Below, in pieces: positions 24,413-35,538 of a stretch of DNA of 64,000 nt. Position numbers and translations under genes: made by a program. How positions within the stretch are numbered: the first letter of the stretch is position 1; each line of letters opens with the position of its first letter. The stretch comes from Paragyromitra xinjiangensis (lineage: Eukaryota > Ascomycota > Pezizomycetes > Pezizales > Discinaceae), in the NCBI GenBank assembly GCA_038503065.1, contig JBCAMK010000012.1:992001-1056000 (forward strand), read 5' to 3'. Under the pieces are notes generated by a model. It had not been told where the DNA came from. It saw only the letters and a program-made list of their open reading frames with translations, and searched no databases.

Positions 24413-25714
24413 CTATATCCCTCCAGCAGCCTTTCGACTGACCTCCACAAACCGCCTCCATTCTTCCCATGCTTTCCCACTCTTCACCCCATTTCTTGCC
24501 CTGTCCACTGCGTTCCTCCACGCGCCCCCTTCTGCCACCCCTCCATCTGCCACCCTTTCAATCTTTCCCGCGATCCCCGACGCTACCAATAATGCTGCTG
24601 TATTGATCAATACAAAATCTCTCACTGACTTCTCTTCCTCCTTTTCTTCTCCCTTCAATAACCGCTCCAAAATTCCCGCATTCTCATCTGCTCCTTTTCC
24701 GCCAGCCACTACGCTGAGTGGATGTGTAGGGAGGCCAAAAGTGGTGGTTGGGTGTACGAAAAAGTGGTTGATGGTGACTTCGCCTTCTTCCTCAAATAAC
24801 CGCCAACACTCAGTCCGTCCCTCACAACTGACTTCATCTAGCCCTTCCTCCCCGCACACCACCATCCCTTTCCTACATCCTAATAACCGCAATGTCTCCG
24901 CAAACACTTCACCAAGCTCCCGCTTCCCCACGCCAATTACCCGCGCCTCTAGTCCCCCGGGAACAGAGTAATCGATTGGGTTGACTAAAGGCCCGAGAAG
25001 GTTGAAGATAGTTCTATAGCCGAGCTCTTTCCGGATACCGGCAACGTAGCGCATGGCGGGGTGGAAGACGGGTGCGAAGAGGAAGCAAAAGTTGGACTTA
25101 GAGGGAGCGAGGAAGATGCTAGTTACAACGGTGGGGGTGATGGAGAGGAGCGAAGCGCCTAGGGAGGTGAGGATGTCGGCGGAGCCAGATGTTGAAGTGG
25201 AGGCTTTGTTGCCATGCTTGCCTGTGATGGGTGAGGTCAGTAGGAGAGAGAGCGGGTAAGGGGGAGGGAAGTACAAATTCGAAGACCGCAGCCAGAGGCG
25301 AGGATCGCAGAGGTGGTGGAGACATTGAAGGTGTTGTGGCCATCACCGCCAGTGCCAACTATATCGACCTGCCTAGGGTCAGTACCGTGGAGATGATTGA
25401 TATGGAGATCGGCTTACCAGGCCACCCCCATACTCTTCGTCACTCCCGTTCATTCCGTGCACGTCTTTACCCAAACCATCGATTTTGAGTCCTGCATCTC
25501 TCATAGCTCTTGCAGCAGCAGCAATGATCTCTGCCTTTTGGTCTAAACCCGTGAAATGTAATGCTGTTAATAGCGCCCCGGTTTGTACAGGTGAGAGCTC
25601 ATTCTTGAAGCTCAGGGCTATCGCAGCGGTTATGTCTTCCGGGCTGACAGCAGCATGGGCGGTCGAGAGAGCTTTTAGGAGTGGCAGAATCGAAGTCTTT
25701 TCGGGGGTTGTCAT
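24413..25714 (-). CDS. TRP4: Anthranilate phosphoribosyltransferase Trp4
   Basis: The enzyme transfers the phosphoribosyl group of PRPP to anthranilate, the second committed step of tryptophan synthesis. Exons are 25714-25418, 25368-25275 and 25221-24413, product 399 aa. The PRPP-binding glycine loop [14 protein letters not shown], the [17 protein letters not shown] motif restored across intron 2, and [20 protein letters not shown] followed by NLLGPLVNP (anthranilate-binding region) identify it clearly. The C-terminal domain has an acidic/basic insertion (KGEEKEEEK) near residue 320. The upstream in-frame sequence from 25792 lacks family similarity, so I start at 25714. The 257-bp gap to the cyclophilin stop suggests its promoter is short. 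Confidence 0.95.
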
Positions 25715-25824
25715 TGTTACAAAAGGAACTAGAGAGGGGGATGAAGAGGAGGGGTAGGATGAGGGGTGGTTGAGTTGGTGGGGTTGGATCATCTACAAAT
25801 CGGGAACCAAAGCTCTCCTTCTAT

Positions 25825-25838
25825 AACCCTAACCCTAG
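25825..25838. repeat. Short interstitial telomere-like repeat (two CCCTAA units)
   Basis: AACCCTAACCCTAG lies 111 bp upstream of the TRP4 start. Two TTAGGG-type units are read on the minus strand. Such telobox-like motifs occur in some fungal promoters, but chance is not excluded. Confidence 0.6.
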
Positions 25839-25970
25839 TGCCTGGACAGGTGGCTGTAATATTATTATTTTTTTAAATAGAAACTCGAAATCGATCGCTC
25901 GGAACATATATGTATGGCGAGGGTCTCGCTAAAAAAGATAAGATCTACCCGGGATATCCGACATAGGTTA

Positions 25971-26797
25971 TTACTCTTCTGGTTCAGTAATCATGGCTTT
26001 CATAATCGATAAATCGCCCGTGGGTTTGTCCTGCGAATCTGTCTTGACTAGACCCATCTTTTGGACAATCCTCATACCTGAAGTGACTCTCCCAAAGATG
26101 GTATGTTTCCCATCTAACCATGGCGTTGGTGCGAGAGTGATGAAACTGTTCCCAGGGTAAAGTTATCAGCTCAGCAGCGGGAAATGTGGGGGGGAGGGGC
26201 GGCGAATCGGGAGGATAAAGACAGACAATTGAGAGCCATTGGTATTAGGTCCTGAATTCGCCATTGACAGGATACCAGCGCCGGTATGTTTTAGGTTTGG
26301 GTGTATCTCGCTGTTAAGACTCATTGTTAGCGAAACACTTTAGCCACGAAACCCTTATGCTAGCGAAACGTACTCGTCAAATTTTCCTCCATAGATGGAA
26401 GAACCTCCTCGGCCAGTCCCTGTAGGGTCGCCGCCTTGGATCATAAAATCGGGGATGATCCGGTGAAACTATAAGTGCTTGTTGTGTCAGTTGGTGCTTC
26501 CTCGGGGGAGGGATGGGGAGATACGGGGAGGTGCCATACGGGACAGTTATTGTAGTATCCACGCTTTACGAGGGTTTCAAAGTTACGGCAGGTCTAGAGA
26601 CGGCTAAGAGTTAACAATTTACTATTAGGATAGGCTTAAGGGATAGGGTAGACGAACCTTAGGAGCATGGTCATTGTAGAGCTCAAGGGTAATGATGCCC
26701 TGGAGATGAATGTCAATCAGCCAGCGGGGAGAGGAGAGGGGATTAGAAAGAGGAAGCAGCTAACCATAGAAGTCTCGAATGTGATATTGGTTGCCAT
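25971..26797 (-). CDS. Peptidyl-prolyl cis-trans isomerase, PPIL1/Cyp1-type cyclophilin
   Basis: This is a small nuclear cyclophilin; PPIL1 orthologues bind Snw1/SKIP in the spliceosome. Six exons, 26797-26765, 26699-26658, 26593-26540, 26468-26374, 26310-26227 and 26145-25971, give 160 aa, the usual length. The sequence runs [44 protein letters not shown], then [50 protein letters not shown]. The active-site Arg (FHRIIPDF), the Gln of MIQGGD, the Phe of SQFF and the Trp-Leu-Asp of PTPWLDGKH are present. The dense introns, with exons as short as 33 and 42 nt, are notable. It is divergent from BDP1 across 241 bp. Confidence 0.95.
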
Positions 26798-27038
26798 TGA
26801 GTCACGAGCGCTGTTGATTGTCTGATTGTCTTTTCGTTCGGGGAACTGTTGTTTACTTCACATGGGACGCGTATAACGGAGTCCTGCATGGCTGCATGCG
26901 GCTCTTCTGGATCCCTGTTCTCCGTTCTACGCCAAGCCTGCGTGCTCTAAATATCCCAGTTTCTGAATTTCTGAAACTACTGATAACAATTGCACCCCCC
27001 CTCTCCCCCTCTCTCCGAGGCTCGGTTTCTTTGCAATC
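26798..27038. promoter_or_regulatory. Divergent promoter PPIL1-type cyclophilin/BDP1
   Basis: These 241 bp separate two divergent ATGs, so the promoters must overlap or abut. A C-rich pyrimidine tract (near 26994-27015) precedes the BDP1 start. Confidence 0.55.
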
Positions 27039-29155
27039 ATGAGTTCAGTTGTCAGTAAGTCCCCCGTCATCCTGACCATAACGTGCCTTGCCATTTAATC
27101 CATACGACTGTACCCCATTTCTAACCCATCGCAGACAAATCCAAGAATAAGTTCGTTCCCAAAGTAAAGGCCCGCTCTCGCCCAGGCGCTCCTATAGCTC
27201 CTCACGTCCCTCACTTTTCTCCGGTACCCCTAGCACCCCTAAAGTCCGTCGAAGAATCTACAACCTCCACCACGCCAAAGTCTAACGCTCTAGAGATTCG
27301 AGAAAAAACTCCAACAGCTGTACCTACGGTACAGGCCCAGCCACGTCAAGAACAGCAAAATGAAGCTCACGAACCATCCCCGCGCCCCCGCAGTGGAATC
27401 CCAGGCTTGCGGACAACGAGCGCAGCCCCAGTTCTAATACCGGGTATGCGTGCGGCAAGTGAGGAGGAGCAGCATTTTGAGCCAGCTTCGCGCCCTCGGG
27501 GCATTCCTGCGATAAAATCTTCTGGAACACGGAATAGTAGCTCCTCTACGGATATCCCCGTGGTGGGTTCTGCTACCACATTTGAAGAGAGTATTGTGGG
27601 TGGGGGTGCAGATGCTGGGACCCCAGAAAACACTCCCCAGGTGAAGGGCAGGCCGAAACGCGCAAGAATCAAAGGAAAGGTCCCAGAATCCAACACCAAC
27701 GAGGAAGAAAGAGGGGAGCAGCTGTTTAGTGAAGAGGGGGAAGAGGAAGAGGGGGGGAGGGAGGAAGGAACCGAAGCCACCACTGAAGACTCTGAATTTG
27801 TCCAACAATCTCAAAGGAAAAAGACGCCTCAAAAACGGAAACCGAAAACCCCTCTCGACGGTGAACCCCCCACGAAGAAAAAGACAACATCTCGCAAGAA
27901 GCACCCCACTGTTGGGTCCTCCGGCTCTGGGGACCCCACCGTTGATGAAGAAGGTGTGCGAGGAGGAGGCGCTGATGGGAGTGAAGCCTCTGCTGCGCCA
28001 AAGATAAAAAAGAAGCGCACCCTTGTGAAAGCCAAATCTCCGGGTGCCCCAAGGTCTCAAGGTACAGCGAAGCCTCGTGGCCGCCGTCGCGCTGAGTCAC
28101 CCGAAAATGGAGAAACCCAAGAGATTGCGGTTAGCGTGGTGAAGATGAAGGATCTATGCCGCGACATGCGGATCGGGAAGAAATCAAAACGTTTCTTTGA
28201 GCTGCAGCAAATGGATTTCACTAAGCTGGCGAAGGAGCAAGAGGAAAGTGCGGAGAGGGAACGAAGGATACAGAACGGGGAAGAGGAAGGGGAAGAAGGA
28301 CATGAGACCACAGAGCAAAGACTGGAGAGATTAGCGAATGAACGGAGTCGACGAACGTAAGTCCTACTCCGCGATAAGCACCCTACAAGCGATCTAATGG
28401 ACCCAGGATGAATGCCCCCCAAATGCGTATAGTCAACGGTCAAATCGTTCTCGATGACGAATCGCTTCACATTGACCGCCGTGAACGCGATGCTGTCGAC
28501 GAAAGTATTATGGAGGTGGTTGAGGAGAATCAAAACAGTCGCCTCGTCAACTCGCAGACGTGGTCCAAACGGGAAAAAGTCGAAAAGTGGGACGCGGCAT
28601 CGACAGAGAGATTCTACGAAGCTTTGAGCATGTTTGGCACTGACTTTGAGATTATCAGCAGGATGTTTGCGGGGAGAAGTCGCAGGCAGATGAGGAACAA
28701 GTTCAATAACGAGGAGAGGAAGCATCCGGAGAGGATTACAGCTGCTTTGAGAACACGAGTCTCTGTTAGTAAGTATACTCGATTCGTTTCTAGTGTGTCG
28801 GTAATGCTGACTAGGGATAGATATCGAGGAGTATTCCGTCATGGCAGACCAGCAGTTCTCAGAACCCCAGGAGCTGGAGGACGAGCTACAGAAACTCCGC
28901 GAGGCCCACGAAGCAGATGAGCTCGCTGCCGCCGGACATGCAGTGGCAATGGAGAAAGAGCGCCAAGAGGTCGCGAATGCCTTGATGCATGAAGGCGATA
29001 ATGCAGTTGTTGTCGAACAGGGCAAAAAGACGCGGAAAAAGAAGGGTGCGAAGGGGAAGACCGGTGCTGGCCAGGAGGAGGAAGTGTTAACGATGACTAG
29101 AGAAGAGTACGAAGCGGAGAGAGCGAGGGAACTGGCGGAGGCGGAGGATATTTAG
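27039..29155 (+). CDS. BDP1: TFIIIB subunit B'' (Bdp1), RNA polymerase III initiation
   Basis: Bdp1 joins Brf1 and TBP to form TFIIIB, which recruits RNA polymerase III to tRNA and 5S genes. Exons are 27039-27054, 27135-28356, 28407-28768 and 28821-29155, product 644 aa. The extended SANT domain is seen as TWSKREKVEKWDAASTERFY, SMFGTDFEIISRMFAGRSRR, QMRNKFNNEERKHPERITAA; the preceding conserved segment KDLCRDMRIGKKSKRFFELQ and IVNGQIVLDDESLHID are also typical. The N-terminal 350 residues are low complexity (Pro, Ser, Lys, Glu), and the C-terminus is a charged helix. Exon 1 encodes only five residues plus one base (MSSVV/N), and all phases close. It converges on the orphan gene at 30097. Confidence 0.95.
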
Positions 29156-30096
29156 GCGATATGTGCGGGTATCACTCTGGGTTTGTATATATATCTATTG
29201 GGTTGGGCTAGAAGGCGTTGAAGAATCCTTGTAGGGTGGTGGGATCTTGGTTTACGTTTTGCTAGGGAAAAGGAGAATTTGCACTTCGGGCTTTTATTTA
29301 AGGACCAACAGAAATCCCTCAGCGGCTACTAGTCTTGAATCATGGAAAATCACTCGATGATTTTTGCATTGCGGAAACAAGCTTCACCGCGTTTCCGCCT
29401 TCGTTTTTATTGGAGAAAAATGATAGCCAGTTACCGGAGGTGGGTTGAGAGGGTACTGACAACTAAAATACAATTCTAATCACCCATTCTGTTCGGTTCC
29501 TGGAGAGGACCCGCTATGCACCAATTCTACGTTGTTCATGGACACGGAGGCCTGCCCGATATCTGACATCGCAACTTTATAGGTTGGGGTCTAGGGCTCT
29601 TCTTCATCTGAGTAGCTGGGATTTGAGAAATCCCCTCTTTCAGATTGCTTTGTCCTGAACATGGTGCCCTTGGGGGCATGGGCGTGAGCACAAGTGCTCT
29701 ACAAAAAATTGGTTCCTGTGACCAGTAGATGTTTGCGGTTTTCTCTATAAATAGTCAATTAAATCTTTCCGGTTCATTCATGGTGCTAATAGAGCCCAGG
29801 GCCCTTTGCTATAATGTTTCGTAGTCTTATCACAGGATACTCATATGAAAGATGGGCTATAAGATTTGTCATGTAGAGACCTGGGTACACCCTAGACCTA
29901 CATTTATCACTCCGATAGCCCCGGGTACGCTTAGCACTTTCACGTGCGTTAGAATAGTATGGATATGTTGAAAGCAAACGACGAATTATCTTTTACACGC
30001 TATGGAGGGCTACACAGGTGTCGTATCTTTTCATGTCCCACACAGCTCTTGATTGGCTTTAGAACCGAATTCTCCTGTTGATCCTCCAGAGACCTC
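29156..30096. other. Intergenic region between BDP1 and the orphan ORF
   Basis: This 941-bp AT-rich stretch lies between two 3' ends and holds the presumed 3' UTRs. I see nothing else that can be named. Confidence 0.45.
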
Positions 30097-31044
30097 TTAA
30101 ACCTTAGTTTTCGTGTCTCTTTCGGGTAGTAATTCCGTTTCGCAGGAATCTATTTCGTTGTTATGCGTTATTGGAGCATCCGTCTTTGCTGCGTTCTCCA
30201 ACCAGCTCCATCTCGATGGGATTACCCAAAGCGCACCGTCGCTATGAGTCCTCCAACCCAATTCCTTAACTAAAGCTTGTTCAATCCTAGCTTGGCGGTA
30301 AGAATACGACTTTCCTATCACCATCTTAATCATAGGCCTGTCACTATCTTTGGCTCTCATATAGTTATAACGGGCTAGATCATAATAAGTTGGAACATCA
30401 GTTAGGCATAACCCGTCTTTTTCGTGCTCATTAGCTCCGCATAATGCGTCGAAGAGATCTATAAGTCTTGCATTACTGCAAAATAGATGCGTTGTATGGC
30501 CTATGTTTGGGTGTTCGTGGCTCTCCCATGCTTTTTTTAGGTCCTCCGAGTAGAGTTCGAGGTTCCAGTAAATTTTGATGACTTGGTGGTAATGGCTCCT
30601 GGGCTGGTGACATAGTGCCCACTCCGAGGTTTGACCGCCTGCTAGCAGTAAGGTTGTCAGGTTCTCGTGCATTCCCACGGTGCCACGGATCAAGGCTTCG
30701 CGGAAGAACGGGTGTGCAACGGAGCTGGTGTTAGGAGGTAGTATAGCTTCCTGGGACCCCTTTTTACTAGGGTTGATTTCATAGAACCACTGTCCAATTC
30801 CATTTGTAACAATGAACACGTACTGGCAACCTAAGTCGACAAACTCTATCACAAAATCTGTCAAAAAAGCCGTCTTTGGACGCTTCAGGTAGAATAGCGG
30901 GCCTTCGTTGGAATGTTGCTTCGTTTCCTCTTCCCAGAGTCTCTGGAGCTTGGGGTCTACTTCTTCTTCCTTGTTATTAGCTCCCACTTTGACAATTCTC
31001 TGTTTCGAGGAGTCCATTGCCAAACGGCGAACTCGGTAATGCAT
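30097..31044 (-). CDS. Orphan protein of unknown function, single exon
   Basis: I do not recognise this gene. The frame is open for 315 codons from the ATG at 31044 (an alternative ATG at 31017 gives MDSSKQR). The product is hydrophilic and apparently globular, with no signal peptide, no transmembrane segment and no low-complexity tract. It has a well-mixed composition with Trp and Tyr spread along its length (QWFYEINPS, KIYWNLELYSEDLKKAW, YYDLARYNYMRAK, LWVIPSRWSWLENAA), which argues for real protein rather than chance. A splice acceptor-like AG just before the 31044 ATG leaves open an upstream 5' exon. It is divergent from BMT5. Lineage-specific origin or a fast-evolving family member are both possible. 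Confidence 0.65.
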   Translation of the reverse strand: MHYRVRRLAMDSSKQRIVKVGANNKEEEVDPKLQRLWEEETKQHSNEGPLFYLKRPKTAFLTDFVIEFVDLGCQYVFIVTNGIGQWFYEINPSKKGSQEAILPPNTSSVAHPFFREALIRGTVGMHENLTTLLLAGGQTSEWALCHQPRSHYHQVIKIYWNLELYSEDLKKAWESHEHPNIGHTTHLFCSNARLIDLFDALCGANEHEKDGLCLTDVPTYYDLARYNYMRAKDSDRPMIKMVIGKSYSYRQARIEQALVKELGWRTHSDGALWVIPSRWSWLENAAKTDAPITHNNEIDSCETELLPERDTKTKV

Positions 31045-31395
31045 CCTGTTATTTTGTGGGGATCTAATGAGCAACAGATGCCATTAGTTGAAGGAGTCAT
31101 GAATTAAACATGGAAAGTAGTGCTCACGGTTGATCAGAGAATTCAAATAGAGATAGGAAAGTTGAGAAGTGTTTGATGGATTTCGAGATAGAATATAGGT
31201 GGATGGATTGACGGCTCGACAAGCCACGTGGTGCGTCAGTCGAGTGATACAGTATGACCGACTCCGGAGCGGAAAAACCATTAATCCACAAAATCAACGC
31301 CCCGAAAAATACCAGCAACTTCCTTCTCTCTAGACCCCCAACAACTCCACCACCTTCAGCCTTTCGCGCCATTAAATCACCTAAAGATCCTAAAA
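31045..31395. promoter_or_regulatory. Divergent promoter orphan ORF/BMT5
   Basis: This 351-bp gap lies between two divergent start codons. It presumably holds both promoters. A CACGTG-like core (CCACGTGG at 31223-31230) is present, the E-box bound by Cbf1/USF-type bHLH factors in fungi; its use here is inference. Confidence 0.45.
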
Positions 31396-32505
31396 ATGAG
31401 TAAAAAGAAAAACCGTAAGAACCCTACACCAAAAAACACCAAGACCGCCCACCGCAAATCTGCCCACACACCCCAAACCCTCCATAAACCCCCCCCTCCA
31501 AAAGTCAAGAATACGCCTCAAAGGCATGAGAAAAAAACTGCACCTATAATCCCGTATGACGCCTCCTCCCGAATCCTCCTCGTTGGCGAAGGCGACTTCT
31601 CGTTCTCCGTCTCGCTTCTCACACATCACCTCGCCCCCAAGAGTGCCAATGGTGATAACGACGATGATGACGGTATTAACATAGAGGTCGACAAAGATGG
31701 TGCTTACTCTGGCAAGGGTAGCCCTCATAGTGGCAATGAGAAGGGAGGTGCCAATCTAGTCGCGACAAGCTATGATGCGGAGGCAGCGCTGCTAGAGAAG
31801 TATCCGCAAGCTGTTGATAACGTAAAGCTGTTAAAAGAGAGGGGAGTGACGGTGTTACATGGTGTCGACGTGGCGAGATTTGATAAATTGCCGAAAATGC
31901 TGAGGAGGAGGAAGGATGGGTTTGACTGTGTAGGGTTTATGTTTCCGCATGTAGGTGGGTTGAGTACAGATATGGGGAGACAGATTAAAAGTAATCAAGG
32001 TGAGTGGCTCTTCCTACGTCCCCGTTTTTCGTATGAGAAACGTTTAAATCTAGAGGAGAGCAAGTCTACTCTGTAATGGCGGCATATCTGATTTCCATCT
32101 ACTTCTCTCTTAGAGCTTCTTCTCGGATGCTTTAAGTCCTCCAAATCCCTTCTCATGCCCACCGGCACTGCGATCATCACCCTCTTCGAAGGAGCCCCCT
32201 ACGATCTCTGGGATATTAAGTCCTTGGCCAAGTCTGTGGGCTTTAGAACCCGTCGCTCCTTTCAATTCCAATCCTCTACATATCCTGGATACAAGCACGC
32301 CCGAACGCTCGGAAACGTTGAGGGCAAGGGCGGTGCGTGGAAGGGGGAGGAGAGAAGAGCAAGGACATATGTTTTCGAGCTGATTGAAGATACGGAATAT
32401 GTAGGGGAGAAAACAGGGGCGAATGCAGTGGAGGTGCAAAAAGTGAAGAAAACCACCAAGCGGGAGAGAAGGTGGGGAGATGCAAGTGATGATGAAGATA
32501 CATGA
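31396..32505 (+). CDS. BMT5: 25S rRNA (uridine-N3)-methyltransferase Bmt5-like
   Basis: The Bmt5 family (DUF2431, Rossmann-like) methylates N3 of one uridine in 25S rRNA in the nucleolus. Exons are 31396-31999 and 32114-32505, product 331 aa. The basic N-terminus (KKKNRKNPTPKNTK) suits nucleolar targeting. The SAM-binding loop appears as ILLVGEGDFSFSVSL (residues about 57-71), followed by LVATSYDAEAALLEKYP, LHGVDVARFDKLP, FDCVGFMFPHVGG, and in exon 2 FKSSKSLLMPTGTAIITLFE and a YDLWDIKSLAKSVGF stretch. An acidic/Gly/Ser insertion (about residues 80-115) separates the loop from the next strand. It is tail-to-tail with FYV10 with only 266 bp between stops. Confidence 0.93.
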
Positions 32506-32771
32506 TAGTAATAATAATATGAGTGAGAGCGAGTGAGGATTTCAATTCAGTTTGGTCCTAGACTAAATAAGCGTGACAAAAACAATTCAGAAGAGATATA
32601 CAAATCAAACACCTTAATACGCCGTCCTTCTCGGCCGAAATGGATGCTCGAGGAAAATGAAGGGAAAATAAACAGAAGAGGAAAAACACCAAACACATTC
32701 CTTTCGTCCAATCATCATCACTGCCTATTCACATTACCAATAAGAAGGAAAAAACCCCATTGCCACACTCA
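32506..32771. terminator. Shared 3' intergenic segment of BMT5 and FYV10
   Basis: The 266-bp gap between two convergent stop codons must hold both polyadenylation signals, so the 3' UTRs probably overlap. AATAAT- and AAATAA-like elements occur at 32510-32520 and 32564-32571. Confidence 0.4.
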
Positions 32772-34206
32772 TCACATGATGAAGACATTTCTCGCCGTCG
32801 CATAATCCCACTCCTCACCCGTCGTTGGATCTCTTATCTTTCCTTGCGGCAGGCCCAACTTTGCCGCCAACTCCTGCAACCTCTGCCGTCCATAGATCCT
32901 CCCATTCGGCAAAACCACAGGATCAGGCTCTACGGAAGATCGGACATGATGTGCGTATGGCACATTTCTAGCAAGGTCGTTGAGTTCCGTGGAGCAAATC
33001 GGGCAGAGGGAGGTAGTAGAACTGGCCGTGTTGCTGGAGGAGGATGCGATAGGGGAGTGGCAAGATGGTGTTTTAAGGGCGGAAAGACCAGCAGACAGGG
33101 CAATGTGGAGTAAGGGTCGGGAGGGAAGGCCGTAGAGGCTGTGATGGGTATTGACGAAGGTTGTAGCAAGGAATCCCCAACGGTTGTCCGAGTACATTTC
33201 CTGCAGGATTGTCAGTTATAGCACTCCAAGTTTGGTATGGTTCCGGTCGGTTACCTTGTATCGTTGGCAAGCGGTTGTAGGAGGGGAGGCAAGTAGGGCG
33301 GCCACTTTTTGGATATCGGGTAGATGTTTTTCGGAATGTGGTGCGAGATATTTCCGCGAGTATGCTGTCGCTTCCTTGTGGTGGCCTGCTCGGACTAGCT
33401 CGATAAATTGCTGCAAACGAAGTTCAAACTCAAGGGTACTCTAGTTATATTGTCAGTGAGGATTTCTCAAAAGGGGCTATAGTCGTCTGGCCTTGTACAT
33501 TCATCTTCTTGAGAGAAGACTTATTCTCTCCGCACCAAGCTAGGCATTCTATAGTGCTCCTCCTGCGGAGGCTGGCTTCAATTTTAGAGCACTGAATAAA
33601 CACATCTACATCGACCAGATCCTATTCATCCCGTATGGGGACGTAATTAGCCAAACCCTACTCAATAAGATCTAGTGACAAACCTCAATCCCTTTTTCCT
33701 CTGCTAACTGCCTTGCACTTTCACCATACCCACTCCTTAGCAGAAAATCCACCAACAATCTATCCAACCTAGTTCTGCTCCACCTATCATATTCCTCGTC
33801 TACTAAGCTAGGGATATTATAAAGGTCCTGTAGATGTGCAATTCGTTTCCTCGAGTGCTCGTGCAACATCTTCTCGTCTTCATGTAAGGCTTCCAACTTT
33901 CGCTTGAAACCCTGCATACGGTTGATCATACTATCTAGCGATGCCAGCGAGTCCTCGGGCGAGGTCGCCCCTGCGTTGTTTGTGGCGGCTTTAATCCCAT
34001 CGCGAAGTTCTTTTTGTTCTCGCTCAAAGACACGTTGTGAGGTTTTAAAGGTCTTGCGGAGGAGCTCGTGGGGGAGGCGAAGGAGCGGTTGGTCCTAGTG
34101 TTGTGAGAGTACGTCAGTTTCCCGAGGTTAATCTTACGAGGGAACAGTCTCTTCTTACCAGGAGTAGGTGGTTCTCCGCATTCAACTTGGTAGTTGACAT
34201 CGACAT
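32772..34206 (-). CDS. FYV10: CTLH/GID E3 ligase subunit Gid9 (Fyv10, MAEA orthologue)
   Basis: Gid9 is one of the two RING subunits of the GID/CTLH ubiquitin ligase, which degrades gluconeogenic enzymes when glucose returns. Exons are 34206-34159, 34094-33684, 33621-33499, 33440-33255 and 33200-32772, product 398 aa. Order: N-terminal coiled coil (SLDSMINRMQGFKRKLEALH), LisH (LDRLLVDFLLRSGYGESARQ), CTLH (DVDVFIQCSKIEASLRRRST then ECLAWCGENKSSLKK), CRA (QQFIELVRAGHHKEATAYSR), and the C-terminal degenerate RING with CPICSTELNDLARNVPYAHH and PNGRIYGRQRLQELA, ending TGEEWDYATARNVFIM. The last residues match the conserved tail of the family. All phases close. Confidence 0.95.
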
Positions 34207-34728
34207 GGTGTCTGGGGTAAAGCCGAGAGCTCTAGCTATTGCCCTTGGGATGGAAATAGGAATAATAAAGGACGAAGAGGGCGTCTGTATGTGACGTGTG
34301 CACAGTAATGCACGAGACGTCAAAGCCTGGGGAGGGGGGTTGTTGAAGCTTTGTTGGTTGGCCCCTCCTCCTCATGCGATAAGTGGGCGTTCTCTGCCGT
34401 TATCCACCTGAGACTCTGTTCCGGTCATGGTATTGCTGCTGATGCAGCTCTTGTGCATGGCACAACCGACTACCCCTGCACCTGCAAACCAGAACGACGG
34501 ACAAGGCCGGCGCCTGTTGTATATGTACCTTATTATATCGAACCTGTAAGCTGAAGGAAACAAACGTTGTATGTTCGCGCCCCACGCAATTTATTCTAAT
34601 AGCATAAAACTATGGTTTGAATAGGATTGAGTATGTACGATAAATCTATAGCCATATTATTGTTGAGCGATTTGGATAATGGGAATAATAGGATGAAGCT
34701 TCATATACACGGCCGCCGAGCTACAGTA
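34207..34728. other. Upstream region of FYV10
   Basis: These 522 bp between the FYV10 start and the inverted-repeat element hold the presumed FYV10 promoter. No other gene is seen. Confidence 0.4.
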
Positions 34729-34754
34729 CAGTACCAAAAAAGGAGGTGAGATTC
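34729..34754 (+). repeat. Left terminal inverted repeat
   Basis: The outer 20 bases match the reverse complement of 35545-35564 at 18 positions, the differences being within the A/G run. TA precedes it. Confidence 0.75.
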
Positions 34755-35538
34755 GTGCTGCAAAACCGCAGCAAACTTTCGGAATATACTTAATTCAGGT
34801 ATTTTTGTTAAGTACCAAGTTAAATCTGCATTTTGTGAAACATGGTATTAGAAAAAATGAGAATTTGCTGTCAAATTCAGTTTTTTGAAAATACCAGATC
34901 TCGGGGAATACCGTGGCACTGTTGAAGGAATCCTCGGTCATACTATGGGGCAGTGACCCACGCGGGTCCAGCTCCACCTCCCACGTTGGGCACGAGACTT
35001 GAGCCCAGTGACAGGCGGCTACTAGGCTTGTCTTTAGACTCATGCCCACCCCATGCTACCCATCACCAGTAGCTATCATGATAGATTCCATCATGCGCTT
35101 CATCAGCTTGAGGAATCCGAGTCCTCAGGCTTCTTATTAGGAGTCAGCTCATAGTTGGGCTATTGATAAATTAGAATAAAGGCTCTTGTTTCCAAGAATA
35201 GGGTTAGGGATACATGGGAAGTAATTGAAGCTTCAGATGGTGAGGATAAAAATTTAATTGTACACTAAAGAATGAGATACAACTAATCAGAAAATCCAGC
35301 TACATGACGGAATTCCCCTAAATGCTGTAAAAAATACTGAATCTTTTACAGAATGCAGCATAGGATAAGTATGTCTAAAAATCAAGATACAGAGACAAAT
35401 ACTAGTAGGGTCAAATACTGGGAATAGATAGAATACCATTTAATGCACATGACCCACAATCAAAAATTTCCCGAAATACATGATTATTGACCATACAGTA
35501 CTGCTACCATTGATGAGAGTTCTGTGGTTTCCTGGGAG

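Noticed and set aside
24330..24971. 213-codon ORF antisense to TRP4
   Set aside because: It is a shadow frame of the well-supported TRP4 exon 3, with low-complexity Ser/Pro composition.
27434..28060. 208-codon ORF antisense to BDP1
   Set aside because: It is a shadow of the low-complexity N-terminal coding region of BDP1.
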